DNA from: Oscheius onirici
Taxonomy: Eukaryota > Nematoda > Chromadorea > Rhabditida > Rhabditidae
Reading direction: 5' to 3'
Assembly: GCA_932521025.1 (NCBI GenBank)
Contig: OW051473.1
Span: 7,316,001 to 7,380,000 of the forward strand
Length of the DNA stretch: 64,000 bases
The position numbers were made by a program, and so were the translations under genes. Positions 50,661 to 63,243 of this stretch are shown here, piece after piece (within the stretch, counting starts at the first letter, position 1; the number at the start of each line of letters is the position of its first letter). Below the pieces are notes generated by a model. That model made no database searches and was not told the DNA's origin. It saw nothing but the letters and a program-made list of their open reading frames with translations.

Positions 50661-52298
50661 TCAGGCCAAAACCTTAAAAATTTCATATTCCAATGCAGCC
50701 TTTCCAGTTAATCTGATCATAAGGCCACGGTTTGAAGTTACGCTTTGGTTGAAAGAGGGTGTGAATGTGTATTCCTTATCAGTTCCAACTTCCGTCACCT
50801 TCAAAACGGCCGTCTTGTCAGTGCTCTTTCTCCATTTGAATGAGTATTCAAAAGTTGATCCATCTCCCGGAGCATAAAAACGCATAAAAAGCTCATAATC
50901 GTATTTTCCTCTCTTCATCAATCCACGTCTCCCGTCAGTCGGCGTGAGCACGCACTCGAAGCGATCAGCAATGAAGGAAATTTTTCCACTGAGGAGTATA
51001 AGAGTCTTATGACCGGACATAACAAAGTCGAACTTTGTCAGGTTTGAAGTGCTGAAATTGAATTTGATATACTTTTTAGCTCTTTTACTGATATCTACCA
51101 ATCACTCGACTTTCTTGAATGCGGTGTCCAGGCAAACCATTAATTAAAACCAGCTGAACATCGCTCTGAAACAAGCATTATCAACTTATGTTTAATACAG
51201 TACCGATGCCGTAAAGTTGCTTAAGCAATAAGAGAAGAAATCAATCTCCTTTGCTTGAATTACTGAGAAAAACGTATTCTTGTGGTAGGCGTCCATTTCT
51301 ACTGACATCATGTTCAGACTTCGATCAGCGTAGATCTGAGGATTACTGAAACTTGCAGCAAGATCTAGAAAAAAAAACATATTTCTAAATGGGTGGTCAA
51401 ATACCAGCAGGCATGAGTAGAAGTTGGTCCAGTGAAAATGCATTAAGATGTCTGCCTTCCGCATTGAAAATAGATATATCGGAAAAAGTTCGCATCTCAT
51501 TCTGATACTGTTGAAGTCTTCAATATTTCAATTGTTTTTTCATTCCGTAACATACGAGTAGTTGTAGCCAGCATTGCGATTTTTTCCATGGAAGACCAAC
51601 AGGGAAGATCGGTCACCGTCTTTCCCCAAAGAAGTTTCGGGAACGAAATAAATTGATAACTATAACAACATTTGTGGTAAAGGCTCAAAAAAGTCCTACA
51701 TCTTCAACTCCAATAAAAGAATACGTAGTATTGGCTTCAAATTTAGCGGGTGAAATTATCCGAATTCCAGAGTCGGGCTTTACAAATTCATACTTTACAT
51801 TTTTGAAAGCATCATCTGAATCATACTAAACAAGAAACCTGTCTTTAACCGACTAAAGATTGGCGAAAACTCAAGGCGATAATACCTGTCGTAGCCAGTG
51901 GTAACGTTAATTGTGACTTTAGGAGACGGAAAAAATGTTTGGTACACCAAATCTCTAGAAAATGGGTCTATTACTGGAATAGGGTAAATCTAACACCGTG
52001 TTTCCGGAAACATCTGTTCCTGTAAAACTGCTCGAACTTCCTTCTCTCGCAAATTTTGCAACGATGAACGAACCGTCAGGAGTAGTTATATCGAAACTAC
52101 ATTCCTTGTTCGGCACACTGTTGACAAAAACCAAATACTCAATATTTCCATACTCATCTACAACACTTGGATCCAAGTGGGTGACAGCAGGAGGACATTC
52201 TGAAAGTTTTGTTTGAGTAAAGGACAAAATAACGTACCTGTATAAGGATCTTTTGCAGCTATGGCTAACGTAACCAGCCAACACAAAATTATAGACAT
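50661..52298 (-). CDS. Secreted CUB-like protein 1 (apparent frameshift)
   Basis: The signal peptide is MSIILCWLVTLAIA, then mature ECPPAVTHLDPS. An N-terminal beta-rich region of about 110 residues includes LVYQTFFPSPKVTINVTTGY, reminiscent of the CUB-like domain of secreted nematode stress and pathogen-response proteins. A second region (KYEFVKPDSG, FEANTTYSFIGVED, FADIS-like strands, then EYSFKWRKSTDKTAVL) is homologous to the neighbour at 53030-54409. Later exons splice cleanly. At about 51957 the frame breaks: the upstream frame reads PYSSNRPIF then TAG, while DLVYQTFF continues one base later; no acceptable intron fixes this. It is either a one-base insertion (pseudogene or sequence error) or an unusual splice. 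The family assignment is tentative. Confidence 0.6.
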
Positions 52299-53029
52299 TT
52301 TAGATCCGGTTGTAAGTTAAAAATCGTGCTTATATAGGAAGACAAACGAAGTGATTAGGCCCAGTGAGTCACAATATTGAACCGGGAAATAGGGTTAGTT
52401 GGATCAGTCTGATGATCCTGTTGGAATTGGTTTGCACGTAGGTTGCTGTACAGGTCGTTGCGAGCAGCGTTTATACTAGAGAGAACTTACAAAGGACAGA
52501 AAGTTTAAACCATTTAAAAACAGAAAGATACACTCCATTTTTCTGTTTAGCTAGTTTTAATTGCGTGTCTGTCGAAACCTTCAATCGGCAATCAAAATAG
52601 AGAGATTTGTGCGTACAATTATAGGGAGAGGAGTTAGTAGTAACAAGTTTAGACAAGTCACTATTGGGAGACAAAGAGGTGAAAAGACTTTGCTTCTACC
52701 TTCGGTAGTTTTCATACAGAAACGGATTTCGAGTGGTTCAGGCCAAGGAAGATGAGGGGATAGTAGGTAACTTTAGCCCTGGAAGGGTGTTGCAAACCTT
52801 GTTTTCAAAATGGTCAAGCCAGGTCAACTCAACTGTTTGGCACAGAGCCAACTGCTCCACACATCCAATAAATGCAATAAACAAGCATTGAACTTATCAG
52901 AAAACCCGTTTACAACAAGTTCTAATTTACTGTTATGTGTTACAATAAATGGTTCCTTACTCTCTCGTCGAGGTAAAAACTATAGCAAATAGAAACAAAC
53001 AATTTCGTGAAAGAATTCGGTTACACACT
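52299..53029. other. Intergenic region between the two CUB-like paralogues
   Basis: About 730 bp with no supported gene. Contains the promoter of CUB-like gene 1 and the 3' flank of gene 2. Confidence 0.4.
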
Positions 53030-54409
53030 TTATTTTCCAAACAAGCTCTCCCAAAAACCTAGTTCTTTTATTGTTGTCGTGGTAGCCAAAGTAGTAGTCG
53101 TCGTTGTAGTAGACGGTTCTGGTACCACTCTCATGGTATAGTCTAAGGTGGCGACTCCGTAAAGATTACATCCCAAATCCATATTGGTCACGATCAAAGT
53201 AGTATTGGATGGCACAAACTCATAATGATGCATGTTGGCTGTTGTCAAACTCAGGTAAGCGTTATCACTTGTACCCTCTCGCCATTTAAAATCATATTCT
53301 ATCCACGATGACAATGTGGTGGCGTCATAGAATCCACTTGACTCCGTATTCTGCTTGGCATTTATGATCCTCCAGTTCAAGCCAGACTTCTCCAATGACT
53401 CGTCCTTATGCGCCAAACCTTTTTTCGAAGGAAGACCATTGGAAAATGGCAGAGCGAACTCATTGAACCGGAAAGACAGTGTCCCTTTTAGAAGAACAAC
53501 AGACTTTGTGCCCCATGCGACCAAATCAAAATTTATGTCCATGGTAAGAAAGCTAAAAAAATTGAGCATTCAAAACAATACGTACTTAAATCTTTGTATA
53601 ACGCTGCTCTCATTTATTTCTTCTCCGGGAATTCTGTTAAGAAACAAAACTTCTGCGTCAATCTGTCATTTATGCTATACGAAGTAGGAAAACAAACCGA
53701 ACAGTTGAATCGGGACATTACAAACGTCTCACTGTTGTCTTCTTCCGACTGCACTATGGTCAAAAAGGTTTTCCCATGTGTAGCCTCCAAGACTATCAGC
53801 TTCTTAGACGGCAGATTCCAATCGTGGAAAAATTGCGGATTTTGATATCCACTAATAGAACCTTGAACATTTCTGCAAGAAAATAAAAGAAAGTTACTGT
53901 AAGGAATGAGTATTAAAAGATCAGTTGCAAAGTCCAGATCAAAAGAGTTCCCGTTGTTGTAGATCGTTAGATCAGCGAAAACGTTCACACCAGTGAAATT
54001 GGCAAGGCTATGACTTATATAAAGAATACATGTAACTTACGATCCGTTATGGGTTGCATCCACGTTTCTACCGTCGAAAGTCAATAAAAGTGAATGACCA
54101 GCTTGAGCATCCGTACTACGTCTTTCGGGAACAAATATTGCAGCCAGCTGAAAATTAGAAAAGAAAAAATGAAAATCAATTGCGAAGAATAACTAACTTT
54201 ATTCGCCGCAATGTAAGTATAAGTTTTGTTCTGTTCCAATGTTTTTGTTCGGATTACACGTGGCTCCGCCTCGGGTGGAATAAATTCGTAAATAGGTTCA
54301 TTAAAAAGCCCTTCAGAAAACGTCGATGTTTATAACAGAATGGTTCACCTTGAGCAAGACAGCCAGTGGAAAATATAAGACTGAGGACAATTGATTTAAA
54401 CCATTTCAT
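53030..54409 (-). CDS. Secreted CUB-like-family protein 2 with Thr-rich tail
   Basis: The signal peptide is MKWFKSIVLSLIFSTGCLA. The mature part begins with PIYEFIPPEAEPRVIRTKTL and NKTYTYIAANKLAAIFVP and aligns along its length with the second half of the neighbour at 50661-52298 (KWR, ITGLPG/IPGEEI and WIEYDFKWREG segments). It lacks the neighbour's N-terminal CUB-like half. The C-terminus is PEPSTTTTTTTLATTTTIKE, a probable O-glycosylated stretch, ending LGFWESLFGK without a hydrophobic anchor. All exon joins keep the frame. Tandem orientation suggests local duplication followed by loss or gain of the N-terminal domain. A shared role at the gut surface or in defence is inferred. Confidence 0.65.
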
Positions 54410-54752
54410 GACTAGAAAAGATTACAGGTAAAGAGCGAGGATTACTGGGATGCGACGATCGTTGATCAGACCAATTCCGTTATGTCTGGTCAGCTGGTAT
54501 GAACTCTAGATGTGATTGTCTACACAAAAGTTCCAAATCATGCATAGAATAACCGGAGAAGAATCGTATGAGCCAATTCGAGCATTCATAGAAAGTATTT
54601 GTTTGATTCATAGGCAAAACATTAGTTTGGTAGAAGACAAACACTGAAAATACCATGATAAGGAAACCATTTTTGTCTTCTTGTACACTTCAGAAACACA
54701 CAAAACAAATTAATATTTTATAACACTTGATTGATGTTTTGCTTATTTTCAG
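54410..54752. promoter_or_regulatory. Divergent promoter region (CUB-like 2 / carboxypeptidase copy B)
   Basis: About 340 bp between two divergently transcribed genes. ATGATAAGG (GATA-factor-like) lies at 54655-54663, about 90 bp before the acceptor-like TTATTTTCAG (to 54752) that precedes carboxypeptidase copy B. Confidence 0.4.
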
Positions 54753-54866
54753 AAGATGACTAGTAGTCCACGTTTTCCATGTAATCCTTATCACTACATG
54801 ATTAGAGCATTAGCTTCTGTTCGCAGCCGTCCGTCGCTGCCACTGTCCACCCACATTTCCTCTAAA

Positions 54867-56620
54867 ATGAGGAATTTGTTCCTTTTACTATTTGTAGTCA
54901 TTTCTACAAATGCGGATAAACCAGCTGACTTGATAAGTGGCCTTCCAAACACAACTTTCGTTGTCAACTTTAAACAATATTCTGGATTTTTGGTTGCGAA
55001 ACTTCACTACTGGTTTATCATTCACTTTTTTTAAATGATGACTTCCTAGGTATTTTGAATCTCAAAACAATGCCAGTACTGATCCATTAACAATATTTAT
55101 TGCTGGAGGCCCATTGTGTAGTTCAATTTACGCAACTTTGGAAGAAATCGGACCCTTTAAAGTGTATCCAGCTGGGGACAGTCTTTATGAGAATGTCTTT
55201 TCCTGGAACAAGGTTTGTCTAAACAAACTGGTTTTCACGCTCTGTTCAGATGTCAAATCTTCTCGTTATTGACCTTCCGGGAGTTGGTTTCAGTCCTGCT
55301 GATAACACGACCGATGAAACTGATGCGAACATTGTTACTACTCTTCGAGCAGCTGTTTACAACTTTCTGAGCAACTTCAAAGAAAGAGTTCCAAATAAAC
55401 TTTTTATTGCCGGGCAAGGCTATGCCTCCGTCTTCGCTACGAAACTTGCCAACAGTTTGTTGCAGCAGCCAAATTTTCCTGGGGTTAAAACAAACTACGG
55501 GGTAAGATGCATCATTTCAATCATTTTGTGTAGGGTCTCATCATCGCTAATGGAAGACTGAATCTTAATATGGAATACGATTCATTCTTCTCCTATGCAT
55601 ATGTTCACGGCTACGCTGGGAAAGAGTAAGTTAATCACGAAAAGCAGCAAGTTTCTTCAGTGATTGGGACTACCTTCAAGCGGCTTGTTGCAAGAACCAA
55701 TCGTCGTACAGTTGCTCCTATTCCGTTGCAGAACAGGCTAGCCAAACTTGTTTGACTGCTTCTTCTGCCGCTTACAACTCTTGGAGAAGTTCATTGTGAG
55801 AAGCTTCTCTGACTTTTCATTTCATCAATTCCAGGGTTATGGACACTGATATTTATCAGGACTGCTATAGTAGTCCTAATAGTCAGGTGAAGCCAACCTA
55901 TGATCAAGTAGCTCAATGTTATAGGCCAATATCCAGAGTTCTACTGATCCATTCAACAGCTACCCTTGCTCAGCTCCACAAGCTATTCAAACCTATCTGG
56001 CTAAGAAGGATGTTCGAGATGCGCTTCACGTAACTGGAACAGATCCGTTTATAACCTGTAGCCATTACCGTAAACAGACTCAAGATCTCAGTCCTGATCT
56101 TCTCTCCATGATGAACAATGCAAACTACACAACCGTCAACGCATCAGTAAGACTTCGACATAACAGTTCATATGTTTAGATTCTAATCTACAACGGTGAT
56201 GTTGACTCTACTTATAACTTTCTATCGGCTAGAAAATTTGCTACCCAGTTGGCCGCTTCAAGGAACATGAATGTAAAGTCAAAGCTTTTAGTTGCTGAAG
56301 ATGATTTAAGATGACGAAAGATGAACCTTGGCTGGCAAACTACCACAGATACGTCTTTAATGACACAGATGGCGGTCTGAGAACCGAATTCACCGACAGG
56401 CTTTATGTCCTGACAGTCAGAGTAAGTCCAAAAACTGCGTCAGAAGATGAAATTCTAGGGTGGTGGCTACAAGGCAGCTATCAACAGGCCCTCTCAAGTT
56501 CTTCAAATTATGAGAGACTTTGTTAATGGATACGGGTTTAACAACTGTTTGGGAGCTGTCAACTTGGGAGCACAACTGTTAAAACCCGAATACCAGTCCT
56601 TGTCTCCAGCACCGAACCGG
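54867..56620 (+). other. Copy B domain 1: S10 pseudo-peptidase domain (two triad residues lost)
   Basis: Ser to Gly in AGQGYAS and His to Tyr in [11 protein letters not shown], with the Asp motif [10 protein letters not shown] kept. Catalysis is excluded more firmly than in copy A. Confidence 0.85.
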
Positions 56621-59600
56621 AAGCAAACTGATCTCGTACGATACCGTTTATTAGCAATAACACAGTTTTCAGGTGTCTTACCTTCCCGGAATCACGTTCC
56701 AGACAGGTGGATGGAAACAGTATTCAGGCTATCTAAACGGAGGAAACAGCTCTAGACTACACTACTGGTACGTTATCAAGATGAATTTAGCAGCTAAGCC
56801 GAGTGTCCGGACTTTTTTCGACTGTAAACGGAAACATGGGTCTTTCAGAAAAAATTTAGTCAAAAATACTAGTCTAGAGTTTTCATCAAATCATGTCGAA
56901 ATTATTCATTCTACTAATCCATTTGAAAAACCACTAGAAAAATGTCCGGATACTCGCTTTAAAGGTTTACCGAGTGCCAAAACATGAAGTCCAATGCCCC
57001 CGTTATTCTGTGGCTTGGCGGTGGCCCTGGCGGAAGTGCCTTGAGAGGACTTCTCCACGAGCATGGCCCGTTCAAGCCAAATAAGGATGGTCAGTCATTG
57101 TTTGAAAACTACTTCTCCTGGAACAAGGTAATCTTATTATGGAGACAGACTCACTTTTCAGTTTGCTCACATCCTCTACATTGAATCACCAGTAGGAGTA
57201 GGATACTCCTATCCCGGTTCCGATTTTGGTCAACTGAACGACGACGAGGTTGACGTTGATGAAAAATATACTTATTTTACAAATATTCAGGCAGTGCAGA
57301 TGAATTACAATGCACTGAAAGATTTTATTGCTAGCTTCCTAGAGTACACCGGCGACTTTTTCATTTCTGGAGAATCATATGCTGCCGTGTTTGTCACTAC
57401 TCTGACAAAGAAAGTTTTGGATGGAGTTAATAGCAAAGATATCAAAGTGAACATCAAGGTTTGTTCACTCAGGGTAGCCGTTACTGTTTCTCCAGGGTAT
57501 CAGTATTGGAAACGGAGCACTCTCCAGCAAACAACAGGCAAACTCTGTAATCTTCCAGAAGTACACCTATGGGCTCATAGGTCAAAAGTGAGAATTTTGT
57601 TTATGTAAACCTTTTTTTTGCAGAGAGTACGATGCCTTCGCAAGCCAATGTTGCAACGCTACTGATCCCACAACCTGTGACTTTTACGGTATGTATCTTA
57701 CTGTCAACCAACAAGGAATCTACCAACCCAAGGCGGGAGCGGACCCTACGTGCGCGAACATGGTAAGAACTTGTACTTGGTTTTCAAATGTCTTTAGACC
57801 ATGACCTACGCCGACATTTCATTTTTCAACCATGTTAGAAGTGACAAGAATCTCTATCAAGATTGCTACACAAACACGAAAAGCAGTCCAAACATTTTGC
57901 CACAGAACAGACAGTTCAACGACTATGCGGCAAGTTTCTTTGCTGCAATTTTCACAATTTTTATAGACCATGATCAATCTCGATTCAACTGATCCGTACA
58001 ACGGTTTCCCATGCTGGAAAGACACGGCAACCGAGGCGTATCTCAGCAAAGCTTCTGTTAGAAAAGCTCTGAACATTCCCGATGATGCTCCAGTCTGGAA
58101 AACTTACAAGTATTTACTTTAGTAAAGCTCAATTGAACTGATTTCAGCCCTTCCTTTGCTGCAAATTACACTCAACAATACCCTGAATTGGCAGATCTAC
58201 TCACATCGATTATCAGCCATCCGGTTTACAAGGTTTGAGCCAATTGAATAAGGCTGAGGATGCATATTGCAGAAGGAAAGTATGAGAGTTTTGATTTACA
58301 ACGGCGATGTCGATTTGGTATGTAATCATTTGGGAGATCAGTGGTTTGTTGACACTGTGGCTAGCCGTCTACAGTTATCTGTAAGAACCAAAATACTTAA
58401 TTTTAAATCATTTTTAGACGCTCGCCAAATACACTCCGTGGTCATTTGAAATGCCCGGTCACAGAGAATATGGACGAGCGACTGTTGGCTACTCAAAAGT
58501 AATTCTTTCATAGTTTACAAATAAGTTGGTTCAGCGATATTCCGACCGTTTAACGTACGTTACGCTCAAGGGAGCTGGACATAATTCCGTTCTTGATCGT
58601 CCTCTGCCGGCTCTTCAAATGATGTACAATTTCATCAATGTGAGAGAGTTTATGTTCTGTCAATCGGATTTAGAATCAAAACACTGGTACTATTCTGACC
58701 TCTGCTAACATTGACCTTACACCGAAGCCGCTTACTTCGGAATATCAAGGCATGCCTCCTTGTCAGCCTGTTGCCGCTGCAGCTCCTTCAAATTTCCCAC
58801 CAGTGAATCAGGATAAAGTTAACCTATTTCTTTTTATCTGTAATTTTTGTTCGTAGGTCGATGCTAATCAAAAGTACACTAAATCTGCCCTTGCCGACGA
58901 GATTCACAATCTCCCAGGCTTGCCGTACAAGCCACCATTTAGACAGTTCTCTGGCTATGTTACTCCTGAAGGACACCCACTGAATCATCTTTTCTATTGG
59001 TTCACTGAATCCCAAAACGACCCAGCAAACGATCCCGTAGTGCTTTGGTTCAACGGAGGACCCGGCTGTAGTGCTCTTGGTGGATTTTTCGAAGAACTTG
59101 GACCTTTCCATAACAATGATGATGGTGGGAATACTTTATATGAAAATGTATACGCTTGGAACAAGGTTTGACAATTAGAAGTTTGGAACTTAAGAATATT
59201 TTTTCAGAAGGCCAATGTGATCTTCCTAGAAGCACCCGTAGGTGTAGGATTTTCTTACACTACTGACCCTACGTACGTTTGGAACGATGACCATGTACGA
59301 TTTTAAGTAAATAGTACAAACTGAAAAGAGTTGCAGACTGCCATGGAAAACGCGCTTTTTGTGAAGCAGTTCTTTGAAGATCTTTTTCCACAGTATGCGC
59401 AGAATGAGTTTTACATCACTTCTGAAAGTTATGGCGGTAAGGTTTTTTTAAATTTAGATAGGCATTTATTCAGGAGTGTATGTCCCAACTTTGTCCAGAA
59501 ATCTGATCAACATGTTGGAGAACGGTACTCTCGACATCAATTTTAAGGTAACGAAAGTTCCAATGCTTCTTTACGTTTTCAGGGCTTTGCTATTGGAAAC

Positions 59601-62600
59601 GGTTACTTATCCCATCACGATCAATCTAATTCTGAACTCACCTTCCAATACGGTCATGGATTCACTGGAGCAGAGTAAGTTTTAAGACTTACTTAATTGC
59701 CTCTTGCAGTGATTGGAATGCCTTAAAATTTATCTGCAACCTATCCACAACGAATCCAATTTACTATGACTACAACAGTCAACCTTTGAAGAGTACTTGC
59801 TATCTTGAAGCTCAGAAGATAACTGCTGCCTACTTTTCTGGAACAAATACGTATTGTAGTATTTCTTTTTGAAACTTGTCTTAGGGATCCATACGACATC
59901 TACGTAGACTGCTACACGTTCGGAGCCAGTACTCCTGCCAACACTAGTGCTCTAAGAACTAGAGGTGAACTGGCGAGACAGGCAAGAATGGGTCGACGAC
60001 GTCAAGCTGTACCGGACAAACCATTCTTGAACAATAACGATGGATCCTGGTTTGGGTCTACTGATCCATTCCTGGGATTGGCTTGCTACAATGACGATCA
60101 ACTAGCAAAATATCTCAATCGCAAAGATGTACAGGAAGCAATCCACGGCAAAATTCATACGACTCTTCTTAAAAGAGCTTGGAGTGATTGCGCGTAAGAA
60201 ATATGCTAACTTTTCTATTGGCTTCTAGCAACTTGGGTTATGCTGAGCAACCGAAATATTATGACATGCACGACGTGCTGAACGATATCATGGATTCGGA
60301 TTTCTACCAAGAAAACAATATGCGAATAATGTTGTACAATGGAGACGCCGACACTATCTGTCAATTTTTGGGAGACCAGTGGTGGGCAGAACGACTTATT
60401 GCAAGCAGAAACATGACCGTAAACTTTCTTTTCTTTGTTAAAAGGTTCTTGCTTTCAGACATTGTTTGAGAGGCAGCCATGGTTCTATCAGAAGAGTGCC
60501 TCTGATCCTAAAGTTCTGGCTGGCTTTGTCAAGGGTTTTTCTGAGAATTTTGTTCAAATGACTGTCAAGGTATCAACAAGCTTTTAAACTTAATATTAAG
60601 CTGTAGGGAGCCGGCCACATGGTACCTATGGATCGTCCTGCTCCGGCTCTTCAAATGCTATTGAACTTTTTGTCGAACGCTGACAGCTACAGCAACATGC
60701 AACCAGTGGACGTGACTAGACAGCCACTGTTTTCACAATACCAAAACACTCCAACTACAACATGCTCAAGAAAAGTAGGCCTTTCTCACAAAACTTTAAC
60801 ATCTTTTTAGGATTCCGACCGAGTCCTTAGTCTGCCTGGTGTAGATCTGTCTCAAATCTCCAACAAAGTACAGTACTCTGGATTCCTTAAAGGTTTAGCT
60901 AACCACATGCTGCATTATTGGTAACTTCGTTTTTCTACTCTTCTAATTCGGTAAAGGTTATATGACGTTGCTAGAGCTCCTATGGCTGAAGCCGCAAGTA
61001 ACGCCCTTGTCCTGTGGCTAAACGGGGGGCCCGGTACCAGTTCTCTCGACGGACTCTTTATGGAAAACGGCTTGTACAGAGTCAATCGTGATGGAAAGAC
61101 GCTCAGTATCAATCCGAATGCTTGGGTAAGGATGTGAACTCTTATCGTATCTTTCACAGGACTTTGCTGCTATGCTTTATCTTGAGGCTCCAGTCGGAGT
61201 CGGCTACTCTTATACAACTGATGGCCAAACTCCTGTCTGGAGTGACAACAATGTACATTTTTCTTTTTTCTTAGCAGATACTTCTTTAGACCGCTACCGA
61301 GGCCTACGCAGCCTTGCAAGACTTCTTCTTCGTCTATCCAGAATATTTGAGTAGACCTATTTTCATCACTGGAGAATCATACGGGGGAGTTTACATTCCA
61401 ATGCTGTCCAAGCTGATTATTGATGGAATGGATACGTTCCCATTGAACTTTAGGGTAATTCGTTCAAGCTATTTATATAATAATTCCAGGGGATGGCCAT
61501 TGGAAACGGTGTTTTGGACAAAGCGGTAGACACAAATTCTTTGCCTCATGCAGAGTATTACCGTGGAGGAATTCCACTAGCGTTAGAACACACAAAACTC
61601 ATTTAAGCCTAATTCAGACGCTATCAAAAGATTAACAGTCTCTGTTGCTCTGATATTGTCGACGAGATGACCTGTGACTATTCCAAGCACATAACGGACT
61701 TCAATAGTCCCAACTACGGAGGAAATCAGAGTGACCTCTGCTATGTTGAAGTAGAGTCTTTACAGAATCTAAAAATTCTAATTCAGCTTATGAATCTGGC
61801 CAAGGACGTTCTTGCAAATTCATTCGATGCTTACAACTTGTATGAGCAGTGTTATGAACTTTTGAGTTCCGGTGTTGCCGAAGGAGTTTCAGTTGGAGAG
61901 ACATGGGTAAACTGAAGATATATTCGATTTGAAAACATGTCAGACTGGCATAAACTACGAGTCGTCCGATCCAACTAATGCCTACTGGTGCTGGTACAAA
62001 AACGCTCTTTCGAATTATCTCAATCTAGATGAGGTTCGACAGTCTTTGAATATTCCAGTTGGCAATCAATACTGGCAAGAAGACGCGTACGTTTCACGCA
62101 GGATCTTCTAATTGGCGTTTTAGTGGCATTATGGGATCCTATCAGCAGCAAGTGGCTTCTACGAACGACCTTTTTTCATACATTTTGTCAAGTGATTATG
62201 TATCACAAGGGAACTTTTACACACTCATTTATCATGGAGACGTTGACACAATGAAGAACTGGCTCGGTGGAGAGTGGTTTACCTATAATTTGTTCCACGA
62301 CATCCTTCAGTTGAACGTAAGTGTTTCGAGTTGCAATTTTCATATTTCTAGCAAACCTCTCCTCGCTCCTCTTGGACCTATCAGAACGGTGTTGGCGGAA
62401 CAACTACTCTCGGTGGCTACACTAGATCTTACGCTAACAATGTGGATGTCATGACTGTCAGGGTGATTTACTATTTTATTGAAAGCATCAGAGAAACGTT
62501 TAGGGAGCAGGTCATGAAGTGCCGTTTGACCGACCAGGACAGTCCTATGCCATGATGAAAAACTGGATTGCGAAGGCTGCACAAACACCATATACTACTT

Positions 62601-62899
62601 TAGCACCCACAACACCTACTCAAACAGCATCCACGAAACATTCATCAACCGCAGCAGTTTCTTCAACTACACCGGGATCTTCTAGCAAGGCAGCAAGTGC
62701 ATCTCCAGCTTCCGTTCCTGTCTCTTATTCAACGGCTGTTTTGCCAAGCAAAACAACAGCACCTTCTAATCTTCAGAGCACTACAGTAGCTCAAACAATT
62801 AGTCTTACAACACCTAGAGCTCAACCAACAACTCCCCAAGCGGCTACTGCTGTCACTACTTTCTTTGTCATAGTGTTCACTGTTGTGGACTGTCTCTAG
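54867..62899 (+). CDS. Giant four-domain serine carboxypeptidase (S10), GPI-type anchor (copy B)
   Basis: Same architecture as copy A. The signal peptide is [16 protein letters not shown] at 54867; an in-frame ATG at 54756, 3 bp after an acceptor-like site, would add 37 residues. Domain 1 is dead: AGQGYAS (Ser to Gly, codon 55420-55422), GGGYKAA (His to Tyr, 56468-56470), and an altered oxyanion region AGGPLCSS. Domains 2-4 keep triads: SGESYAA (57375), TSESYGG (59427) and TGESYGG (61377), each with GDxD and GAGH. Domain 3 has a basic insertion ([19 protein letters not shown]). The C-terminus is a Ser/Thr-rich stalk, then [18 protein letters not shown] 38-bp intron at 55886-55923 and a GC-AG intron at 57930-57966 are needed to keep the frame. 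Estimated length is about 2,100 aa. Confidence 0.9.
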
Positions 62900-63243
62900 T
62901 CGTTGCAAAATGAATTTTTATTGGAAATCCAGTGCAGGCTTAGTCTTCACGTTAAAGCATTAATGCACAGTGTGAAAAGATGGTAGACGCGAGACCATTA
63001 CTATTGTGTCAAAACGTTCGATTTGCTATACAACAAAATGTATTGCCCTCCGATGCCAATACATGTTTGGGCAAACAAGACATTTTCTATTTCGATTTGT
63101 CTATTTTATGCCAGAGTCGCCCGAACTTCAAAACTTAAAGAGGAAAATTTTGCCTGAAGTTACCTTCAAGAACATAAGATTCCACTGCTGTCACTGTTCT
63201 CTGATTACAACATTCAGTTGCAAAAAGAATTTTTATTACACAG
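62900..63243. other. Intergenic region between convergent genes
   Basis: About 340 bp between the stops of carboxypeptidase copy B and the C-type lectin. No supported feature. Confidence 0.4.
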
